A stretch of DNA of 64,000 bases. Source: Actinostola sp. cb2023 (Eukaryota; Cnidaria; Anthozoa; Actiniaria; Actinostolidae). A program made the position numbers and the translations under genes. Under the pieces are notes generated by a model that had not been told where the DNA came from, did no database searches, and saw nothing but the letters and a program-made list of their open reading frames with translations. Shown here piece after piece: positions 34,144-46,100 of the stretch (the first letter of the stretch is position 1; each line of letters opens with the position of its first letter). The stretch lies in the NCBI GenBank assembly GCA_033675265.1, contig JAUJYZ010000049.1, forward strand, positions 301,814 through 365,813, in the 5' to 3' direction.

Positions 34144-37100
34144 TTACCCTGAAATCCTATCCAAGCGAAATTGATCCTCGGTTGCCTGGTCAGCCACTTC
34201 TGAATCCCCATGTCCAGACAACATCTGTAAACTTTCCATGTCTAGCTGACCCAACTCAACCTTTAATGGGTCTTCATTGCCATAGAAATCTGCAGGGTTC
34301 CCACCTCCAACATTTACCATTGCAGAAGTGAGTTCTCGTGCGAAGTCTAGTCTCTGTGATTCCTCATCCTCACTCGTCACAATCAAATCAGGCACCCGAC
34401 TTCCTGCTTGAGTGTAAAATTGACCAAAGCTATTAGGAGAGTGCATTCCTGGTTGCTGGGACGCCACTGACTGAAAATGCAACCGCTGAGGCAGGCTCCC
34501 CCCACCGTAGGCAAAACTCATCCCCATTGAATCCTGTTGCATTTGTTGTTGCAGTGAGTTGTTTATCGCATGTTGCTGCTTCATCGAATCATTCGTCATT
34601 TGTGTTGGGAAGTTTTTAAAGAGAGGAGACATGGACGTGGGTGCCGTAGGTGACATTGTTGGAGATGCGACTGTCGTACTATGTGATCCAAAGTGATTGG
34701 GAACATCGGAGCTATTTGAAGGCGATTGTTGGTAAGGCTGGAATTGCTGTAACCGTAGCTCCAGAGGTGAAAGATTTGGATCAATATAAGGCATTGGAGG
34801 AGGAAAAGGATGCTTATCCAATACTGGTGAATGTGTGTGCCTTCTCATGTGTGTCGGTCTTGGTGATGTTGGGTAGTGAGGAGGCGATGCTGCATGACTC
34901 ATCTGACTATCCTCAGTATCAATCGGTGTTTGGAGAGGTGATGGAATGTGAAGATTTGTTAAGTCTGGAAGTGAGCCAGTGTTTGCTAACTGCGGTGTAC
35001 TCACTGGTGATGCTTGTTCGGATGTTGGGAACATTCTAAAAGATGTCATAACTTTGTGAAAAACAGATTTAATCCTTATCAGTTTAGAGTTCAACAGCTT
35101 TTAAACCTACCTCCATATTTTGTTACAGTCTTAAAGGGGTGCCAAAATGTTTTGAAGTTATAGGTGGAAAGATGGATTAAGCAGCCAAGAGCTTTTATAA
35201 TTACATATATTTTGCTTTTTAATTCACAATTTTGTGAAATGTAGCCAGGTTTGTGGTCGTAGTAGCTGGTCAAAATCCCTTGCCTCCGTCCTCAATGACA
35301 CCCCCAAAGCTACTCAAGCCCAAACAAACGTCTATCTATATTGTATATCTATATTAGTACAATTACATTTGTACCAGGTAATGTTTCTATTATGATTTGT
35401 ACTGTGACGCTACAGCATATTCTCAATTATTTTAAATTAGTCAATGAATCTCAAGCAAATTTGTCATAATTATGTGTAAGGCGATTCAAAAGAAAAGAGA
35501 GTTGTCTTGATGCCGACCAAATTGATACATTTTCCAAGTCATTTGATTTGTTTGACTTTCAAGGACACAATGTCACCAATGACACCAATGCCAAATCATT
35601 CAAGTTTTCTACTGATCTGAATCTGTTTCACATTTTGACTTCTGCAGCCTACAAAATACTTTGAGCACACAACGCAACATGGGCTCTTTAAACAGTATCC
35701 ATGTGACCTGAATACAGGCATTTTATTGGTTGGTCAGCACCTGTTGGACTATTGGATGAACCAACACCAAATGTACAATACATTAATGCAGGCTTAGTGA
35801 GTTGTCCAGTACAAATGCTTGTTTTGAAATCATTCCTAAGGGAATGCAATCACAGAAAGCATACCTACTTGCCATGTTGGTGAATAAAATAAAAGTCATT
35901 GATGAAGTATCAGATGTTCCTTTCAACCAACATTGCTACCAGTGCAAGAAATCAATAAGTCACAATTCCAAATGACTATGGAAATACATGTGTATACAGG
36001 AAATAGATGAACAGATTGAGTTCATTCTTGAAAAGCCATGGAAGTGTGAATGTTTTTTTGTTAGTGGGGAGAGGGGAGAGACAAAGAGTTATCGGCTCCA
36101 CAGATCGGCTCATGTACAAATGTGTATTTAAAGTTACTTGTACTAATAATCTGTCTTACTTTATGCCAGGCTTACTTACTTTATGCCAGGCACTTCACAT
36201 GAGCGAGGTCTGCTCTGAGGACTTGCAGCCTAAAACAACATCAAAACTCAGTATTGATTCATTTTGATTAATCAGCTGACTGGCTACAACAGTTTGTATA
36301 TGTTCTTATATGATATGTTCTTCTTGTGTCTCTAACACCACCATCTTATGATGACAGTGATGATTGATCATCATCATTACTGCCATGACCACCGAAGTGC
36401 AACCTTCAAAATGTTGTCTGCATGATTCAATGGAAAATAGCAGGGTATCAATCATCCTCGGGAACCCAGGGGTATATTCTGTCGCTCGTTACTCGCTCCC
36501 AGAGAAATACCCCTGGGAACGAAGTCTGTTGGAACTTGTTCCAGAAGTCAAAATACTCTCGTTTCTGATTGGTCATCAAGTATATTCTGGTTTGAATAGG
36601 ACAACCGCCATTTTGAATTTTGACTTCCGGAACAAGTTCCAACAGACTTCGTTCCCAGGGGTATTTCTCTGGGAGCGAGTAACGATCGACAGAATATACC
36701 CCTGGGTTCCCGAGGATGGGTATCAATCAAACAATAGGGGATTGGTCAGCCTTTAGCCAATCATAGCAAAGCTAGTTTGATTGACAGCCATCTACATGTA
36801 GACCAGAGTTTGTCTGAAATTGATGTAATTTTCAGAGTCTCACTTCAATGATAATGTTCGGAAAACATCAATACTCACTCTCTTTAACTCTCCCATCTTG
36901 TTGATATCAATTTCTGAAAGCAACAAACATGCATAATGATTACTCTGCATAATGGCAGTGATCAACGTCTTATGGACTTCTGCCAGATTGTAGCACTGGC
37001 TATGGGTGGTGTAGTGGTTTTACCCTTTCACTACTAACTATGTCCCAAGTTTGATTCCCAGCTTAGGTGTATTATTACATGTGAACTGAGTTTGTTTGAT

Positions 37101-40100
37101 GTGTGGTCTCTTGCCACAAGTGTTTTTTCTCTGGGTTCTCCAGTTTCTCCTTCCTCATCAAAACTCAAGATGTGAGTTGAATGGTGTACACTGTATGTAC
37201 ATGTAGAGAGGGGTATTGCATGTATTTATGGGTGGCATAGTTGGCCGAGCGGTGAGAGCGCTGGCCTTTCACTACTGTGGCCCGGGTTCAAATCCTGGCT
37301 CGGGTCATATGTGAATTGAGTTTGTTTGATGTCGTCTCTTGCCACAAGGTTTTTTTTCACCGGGTTCTCCGATTTTTCCTTCCTCAGCAAAAATCAACAT
37401 GTGAGTTTGAGTGTTGTGTGTATAAAATATCGAATGTAGTGGTAGTGAGTGTGAGTGCCAGTAGAAGAATAGCCACTTCGTGGATCTACTGAGTAAATAT
37501 TTATTTATTTTATTTTATTTATTTTATTTATGTAGTGGCAGTGATTGTGGAGTGAGAAGCCCCTTTGGTGTAGTGTGTCCATTGAAAATATTGATTTCTA
37601 TATTGATTTATCTAGAGTTGCTTTGTCCTGATTGTCAAAAACAAACATGTGACATCAGTGAAAAACGTAATAGTTATTTCGAGTGTAAATGTTTTTTGTT
37701 CTCAACTAAATAAATAACACAACTTGATAAATTATGAATTCAAGCGTAACGATCACATGGCATGCTTTTTACTGCACATGTATCACGGTGTTTCTATTGT
37801 GCTATAACATTGCAACTACATGTACTACTGTGTTGACACAATGTATAACAATCTACCTTTGAGTTGATGAGATCCTCCCATCACAGTCTGGTGGAGAGAC
37901 GAGTCTGAGATGGCCCTGCAAGCAGTCAAACACATGAATACAGCGTATCTAAACCCTTTTGATATACAGTTGGATATGTTCCACTTGATCGAAAACCAAG
38001 TACAGTACTGTATCTCCCTTGTGGGGTATACACGGTGTGAGGTAAAGTAAACAATGTTCTTTGACAAACCAACTACCAGTAGCGTGGTACAAATATAGAC
38101 CGTCAGCGGTCGACAAAAGTCCACAAACACTTAGTTCTACAGTGACCCCCTTTCCCCCAATACAAAGTTGTTTTTCAAACTGCTGCGCTCTGATCATTTG
38201 CTAAGTCTTCAACATTGGAGATGGGGGTAGGGGTGTTCGCGATACTTTTGTCGACCGCTGTTGCTGTTCAGAAATCTCTGTGATCTGATTGGCTGCTGTT
38301 ACCCATGTTTGCATCAGGCTATGCAAACACAGTAATAACATTACAGATGTATTTACTTTACAAAAGAAATAGCTTGGGGGATTTGGGAGAAGTTTTGAGC
38401 TCTGCGGCTCGGTTTACACATCAGCTCTCGACTTCTCCCAAACTCCCCCTCGTGTTTGCATCAGGCTATGCAAACACGGCAGTGTTTGCATCAGGCTATG
38501 CAAACACGGCAAACGCTTTATATTTCTTAAATAATAGAGCACAATATATGAAGTAATCTGTACAATAACAGTGTAAGTGATCTCTGATCAAAATCTAGAT
38601 TCTCCTGAAGGCTCTTTGAATTCTTGAGGAGAATTTTGATTTTAATCACAAGGCACTTACTACCGGTAGTAGTACATTGTAGGAAAGCACTAGATAGCAA
38701 TGACCTAAACCAGGTCAACGAGGCATATCTAACAATAGTTCCTATTGTTGTACAATAGTTCCTATTGTTATTCAAATCTTGACCTGGTTTAGGTCATTGC
38801 TATCTAGTGTTTTCCTACATTGTACCACCAATGATTTGCATAATGCTATGTGACCAGCCAGGACAAAAGTCTATGCATTGAAGCAAATTCTAGTCATCGA
38901 AAAAGCAGCATTCAACATATTTGATGTACATACACTGTTGAAAATCTATTGCAGACTTGCGGTATAAAATGCAATGAAGCGTTATGAACTGACTTCCAAA
39001 GAAGAGAAAAGCTCAAATATAATTGCTAGCACAATAAATTACAATTCACCCACTTTTTGTGGGTTACAGTACATGGAGTCATGAATTTCTACAGAAACCC
39101 TGAGATCATAATTATAAAAAGAGTATTTTACAGTCAAACCAAGAAAACCGTGGACACCTAGAATATGTCTGGAATGTTCATTGTGACCAATCACATACGA
39201 GAGTAGTCAAGCGTGTCAGGTCGGCTTTCCAAAAAACATTATTCAAAATCACTCAAATCTATTATTCGAAAACCAATCGAATTTCGTACAAGATACACTT
39301 AAGACAGAATGTAAAATTGAAACTTAACGACCTTGTTCAGTGATTGATAATGATCTGTGGTTTCAAAATCTCACATGTGATTGGTTACAATGAACATTCC
39401 AGACATTTAGGTGTCCACAGTTTTCTTGGTTCAACTGTAAAAGTCAAACTGTTTTCCTTAAAATATTTGACCAAAATTGCAACTATGACGACAAATGCTG
39501 TTTGCTAAGACAGCCTACTTTTACTTTTTGAGATTTAAGAATAGAGTGAAAAATATTGAAAAAACTGGCAGACAAGAGTAGAAAAAATGGGTGGAAATTA
39601 GAGAAAACATTTCAGATAAGAAAAAAATAGCTCAAATGTAATGAAATTTGCTGAGTCAACTGAAATATGAAAACAATAAAAAACTTCTCAACTGCTATTT
39701 CAAGCAGTTTTACTTGTTGGTGCGAGGTCCGTTTTTAACAGGATCAATTTATGTTGTCCAGTTATTCTTGATAAAGCAACAATGATGTAATGGACAGACG
39801 GCAAACATATTGACGCAGCTACATGGACAATCAAGAAATACAGTGTTTTCTATGCAAACATCATTGTTATCAACTCAAACTCTAAAATATAGTTTTGGGA
39901 TAAATACCTCTTATTAACCGAGCGCGAGGTCTGTATGGGAAGTTATGGACCGAGTTTTTTTCGCACGGCCTTATGGTCCAGGCACATAGCACACAGGCCA
40001 TAAAAAGTGGGGGGAAATGAGGATCAATAACTTCCCGTACGGACCGAGCAAGCGAGGTTAATAAGATATTTATTATTTCACTTTTCCTTACATTTCTGTT

Positions 40101-43100
40101 TTCAGCGGGCCGTACTGGAAGTTACGGCCCGCTAATTGACCAATAAGAGCGCTCGTAGTATCTGTGCTATATAATAATAGGCCATATGCACTAATGGGTC
40201 ATGTGACCCCATCCCCCTTAAATCAAGCAGCGGTGTCAAAATGAACTCCAGAAATGAAAAGAGCAGCTCGATATTAGTAAGAAGGTGACATTTCAGGTCA
40301 TAATATTTGACACAGGAGAAATGACATCAAATATAAAATCGAGTGTTTTCTAAGAATTTGCATTGGATGCCATCCAGCACATTTTTCCATTCGAATCAAT
40401 AAAATTTGCACTTTTATATTTCATGTCATTTCTGCTGTATTAAACATTATGAGCTGAAATTTCGCATTCCACTAAAATCGAGCTGCTCTATTCATTTCTG
40501 GAGTTCACTTTGACACTGCGCTGCTTGACTTGAGAGGGTTTGGTCACGTGACTCGTTAGTACATATGGCCTATTGAAGCAAGAGTATATGTGTGCTATTT
40601 ATATATGGCTAGACCACACTTTTAGGGTATTTTCTGTTTGGCTAGACACATTTATTTAAAGGCACATTTATTATACAAAAACACCCTAGTGCAAACAAAC
40701 TATGCAAACAAACTACTGACATTTTGAAACTGCCAAAACTTTTCTTTGTTTTCATATCATATTTCTATAGACATTTTTGTTATTTTAGTTTAAAGTGCTA
40801 CTTGAAAAACATGTAAAAAAAATTATTGCAACTGCTTCCTTTGATAGAGTAGGGCACGAAGTTCCCTGTGTGTGTGGCCTGACCAAATAGAGGGCCACAG
40901 GGTCATCGGCGTAAGCTGTCACGTGTTACCAGTCATTTATTTATTATTTATGATGTCACTTCATTTGCATTTGAGATTTCAAATGATTCACAAAGTTTCA
41001 AATCCTGCAACTATTAGGTTATTAACATTGTACGTTCACTTGTTTTAAAACAGTCCCCCAGTTTCTAAAGCTAAAATGTGAACTAAAAAGTAACTATACA
41101 TGTACACCTATTTCAAATAACGTTGTCGCGTTCAAAGCAACAAGCGTCAAGCCAAGACCGAAGTGAATGCTCGACTAATAAGGACTAATTACAAAATGTG
41201 AACATTTTCACATGCTTGTTTGCATATCACACTTCGTTCCATAGAAAATAGGTCTGATTTGAATAATTTGACAACACAAAAACAGCATTCACTTCAGTCT
41301 TGACGCTTGTTGCTTTGAACGCGACAACGTTATTTGAAATAGGTGTATATGATAATACAACATGCTCTGTTAGCATTAACTCAGGCTTTTTAATAAAAAA
41401 CCCTCCTGAAAAAACATTTTATCATCATACTGAAGTTAGTATTTAAATGGTAAAATATAATAGCAATGTATATGCCTATTAATACAGTATAATAATAATT
41501 TATTTATTATTATTTACGTTTTTGACAACGCGGATGGCATGCGCACTGATGAATGATGTTCGAAACGACCGTTGATGTCTGTGACGGCAATCTACGACGT
41601 GAAAACAGGTGAAATGCCATCGTAGATTGCCATCACGGACGTCAACGGTCATTTTGAACATTATTCGTCAGAGTGCACACTGTCCGCGATGTCAAAAACC
41701 TCTGCTGCTGAAGCTCCCTAATACTGCTCACAAGTAGATACACAAACACTGATTAACTGATCATGCAATAAGGGCTTTTTACCTTATTTTGGGCAATATG
41801 AATACAAACATCAAGAGTTCCAGACTTCCGATATGCGCGCAATACATTGTGAGATTATTACAAAGGAAAAGTGAGCACCAAGTGAGCAAAAACATAGCTT
41901 GGGCTCACTGTGTCTAGAATTGGTGCTCACTTTTCCTTTGTGATCATCTCACGATGCATTGCGTGCGTACCAGAAGTCTGGAACTCTTGATGCTTGTATA
42001 AAATACTTGTAAAACTTGACCAAAGTGGATTGGTCGATCGATTTTGATCTTAGTATTATTTACATATCAAAAGCGAATTACATAGCGAAAGCTAAACTAA
42101 TTACACATGCATATTTACTTGAGGAACACAAGGGGCCATATTATGACTGGCTTTCTGAATGATAGACAAGCTGGTGTTGTTAACTATGGAAATTCTTCTC
42201 ACAATAAAATGTCCAACAACATTTCATGAATGTATATTATTACTAGATAGTTTTGTATATATTTTAGCCTAAATGTACAAAGATTGATATTTTTTTTATT
42301 ATAATCCAATTGTAACTTTTTTTACTTTCCTTTAATTTCTATTGTATTATTAAGGAAAACAACCTTAATTATATACTCTCAAGTATCAAACAGAAACCCA
42401 GAAATAACCCAGTTTGCACAAGAATATCGGTACAAAATTGAAAGAGTCTTCTCTCTCAACAACTTCTTCTGATGTCATATTATTTCTTATTTACTGAGAT
42501 TCTTCGGAACATTCAAAAATTGGTATGATTGATTTTAAAATGTGATTGAAGTGTGATAGCTAGTGCCTGTACAAAAGTCTATTTCTAAAAGAGCAGACTG
42601 TGAACGGGACACAATTCCATATTTTTTAGAGTACTCTTTTCACCAGTTATTTGGATCGGGTCATTTTAAATTATTTTCCTTTAGTTCCCTTGCGTTGTTG
42701 TTCCCATATATTGGCATACTAATCCAATATTAGGCCTTGTTTCGATCAGGAGGCTGTGCTGCATCGGATTTGGTTCTGCTTTAGGACAACTATATGTGAG
42801 TAAGGCCTATTTTGTTATTTAGCAGAAAGTGAAAAATAACAGAAATGTATACATTTAGGTAAACTTTGGTAAAAGAGCAAAAGTGCAATATATACAGACA
42901 GAACTGACGTCCATCTCCTTCAAGCACTTGCAAATCTCTCACACTCCATTTTAATCATTAAATTTTTAGAAGCTCTCTGATATCATTATGCACAGTCTCA
43001 GTAAGTATTTTTTTTATACATGATGTAAATATATACACCAGTTTTCAGAAATGTCATCTTTGAAATAGTAAAATATAAAATGGAATAATTATCATCATTT

Positions 43101-46100
43101 GTCTGTGATAGCAGAAACTCAAGTAAATACAATTCGGTTTTGGAGGTCATACGTATATGCCTTCAGCATGGCTGCTACATGTTACTGTATTTATTTCTGC
43201 TTGAGTAATCTACTTGGTGTTTTATGTTAATACAACGATAATATTATTATTCCTTTCACTATTCAACTAGAGCGTCATTGAGCATTTACTCGGCGTGTGG
43301 GATGATCAGCTGGAACTTCGCGCAATCTTACCATCCTCTGTTTTTGTCTAAAACGATCTTTGGGCTTCCTGTGGTCATGTTATTTTGTAAGCGTTGGGCC
43401 TCCTGTGGTACGCTCAACAGTATTTTGTATATGGTATAGACCCTTTTAATAAATCCCACAATGCATGATTTTCCGCACTTGACGTCAAATTTATTCTTTT
43501 GAATTCCATTCATTTTCCTTCATTGTTTTCAGTCTTTGTATATTTTGAGTAGAATTTGACGTCAAGCACGGAAAATCATGCATTGTGGGATTTATTAAAA
43601 AGGTCTATATGTAGTTCGATTTTCGCTTCAGGAATGGGTTTTAAGAATATCGAACTCCTAATTATACTCAATAATTAAAGATTAGTAGTTGTTTGAGTGT
43701 TGTAAGGTGTTTAATTTAGGATAAGAGGTCTACATTTGTATTTAGTGTGTTTTGGGATCGATATGTTTTAAGTGCTCACTCCTTGGCAAGGCAACAAGTC
43801 CTGTAATCGATCACCAAGACTTGCAATAGACCTCTTTAGCTTCGTATGTAAATTGCCCATTTCAAACCATGTGATGTAAACATGGTGTTCTCTGGAGAAT
43901 TAGTCCTTTCAATATGAACGAATAAATTTCAGAAATATAAAGGAACAATTCTCCAGAGAATATCATGTTTACATCACATGGTTTGAAATGGGCAATTTGC
44001 ATACAAGCTAAAGAGGTCAATAATTGGTTTCAGCCGAAAATAAAATACTTTCTCGATTCGCTCAATCAAGAGCTTTTGATATGTAATAGAATGGCAATCT
44101 ATCAGTGTCCTGACCTGCTTTCAGGTCGTTTATTCCACTATAAACGGCCCAGAAAATTTTTTTTTTTCAAATGACATGCTTCTCTCGCTCTTCCTGGGCT
44201 TCCTGTGGCCGGGATAGACTGGACACTTCTAACCCAAAAGAAAAAGCCCATTTCAAGGCTCGGCGGAAAACCCTATACTTATAAACTCTACATTAGATTT
44301 CTGCTATATACATTTCCGAACACAGATCGTAAATACATATTAAGTAATGCAGTTCATTGCCTCAACTGTGGCTTCAATCGTTTCACTGATTTCCCCATAG
44401 AATTTTGAATGATGGTTTTGGTCATAAGGAGCTACAGGCATTTCTTCCCAAGAGACCATAAAGCTTACAACTATCGAATGATGTCATTTTGTTGTCATCA
44501 TGCAGAAGTAACAACATTTCACTGACCCTATACCCCTTGTAAAATGTTTTATATTTAAGGAGTTAGAGTAAAGGCAGTCCAGGAACAGGTATATTCTAAC
44601 CGATCAGTGAAAGTGGGTGCAACCCAGCATCGTCAACTGTCACCAAGGGATATGTGAGAAATACAATAACTCTTCCCCTCCCCTACTTAGTATATTTTGA
44701 CCTGTGCAAGCTGACCTGTGCAAAGTGACAATCTGTTGTTCAATTTTGGTGGGCAACTCATCCCCCCGTCTCTTATTAACTCATTCTCAATTCCCTCTCT
44801 CCTATCCACAGGATTCCCAAAAGGAGATTAGAAGTAAATAAGATAATAATAATAAGGAAAAGAATGATCACTGAAAAGAGTAATTACCTAAAAAAGATCA
44901 AAGACAATGAAGGAAGGAACCATTTGAAAATGAAATTGAATTAATGTGAAAAACAGAAGCAACAACGGACAGTTTATAACTAAAGGTAAACAATTGAGAG
45001 AAAAATAATTATAAAGAAGAATCTAACGGCAGTAAATAACAATACAAGGTCTGAAGAAAGTAAAGTATATAGAAAGAAAGAAGAGGTAATGAATTAAGAA
45101 AGATAAGGGAATGACAGGAAGAAAGAAAGAGGGGAAAAAAGAAGTACTGAAAGAACAGTAAAGAAAAGAATTAAACAAATAAAGAAAAACTACTTTTCGC
45201 ATATGTTGGGTTAAATAATCACTATTATTATATTTTTTGTCAAAGAACGCACGAAATATGCACAAGAACGCGCGAAATATGGAACCATATTTTGGGTAGT
45301 TACTTCAAACTGGCTTTCCAATCATTCATGCAGAATCGTGTGATGAAAATTAACCAATCAGCGTGCGAGAAATTGACAGTTTTGGCTAGCGAGCGCTCGT
45401 ACAGAAATTTCAATGTAATTTTTTGTTTTTCTTTCACCAAAATAGCTAGTTTCTTTGACAAAATATATAATAAACAACTTATTAGTCGGTTAAGCATCTA
45501 ATACGGCTGTGAATATTTACTCATCATGTATTTTGGCTCGCCTACCAAATGACTCGTAAAAATACACAGCCGTATTAGATGCTTAACTGACTAATAACCT
45601 CTATTTATCAAGTGTGTGAGATAATATATCGATAATTCGGCCTCCACCTACTACATGTACAAAATGTACATGTATCGGCTTTTAGTATTCTACAATATTT
45701 ACTATATATACATCAGCTAGACCTGTTTATAGATGGTTTTAGATGGACAATAAAGACATACATGTACACAACTACAACCCCTCATTATTTGGGCTGCGTC
45801 AAAATTTCATAATTTGTGAAAATGAGCTCTATTTTCACTATTTTCCACATATCTCTCATGTTGATGTTGTTCAGTTTATAAGAAATTGGCACTATATTTG
45901 CAATGGTCTGCAAGCTATAGGGCCTTCTTGTATTGTAGATAAACAAGTATTTTGAAGTCACAAGGTCCCTTTTGATTGTTTTTATATACAGTACAACTAT
46001 ATGACATTTTATCTTGTGTTTTAATGACACAACATATAGGTCTAGCATAAAAAACATTTACTGTCAATTAATGTAGGAGTGACAATCAGAGTCACAATAG

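Noticed and set aside
37225..37310. Possible tRNA gene (A and B boxes)
   Set aside because: The head continues into a conserved SINE body and AT-rich tail, a second copy lies just upstream, and a clean acceptor stem is not formed.
44205..44408. 67-codon open frame conserved in the mirror arm at 55766-55972
   Set aside because: Conservation only reflects the duplicated arm; it lies in a CRTC intron on the antisense strand and has no recognised relative.
45023..45265. 80-codon frame also found at 54909-55151
   Set aside because: It arises from purine-rich low-complexity DNA in CRTC intron 4; the second copy is the palindrome arm.
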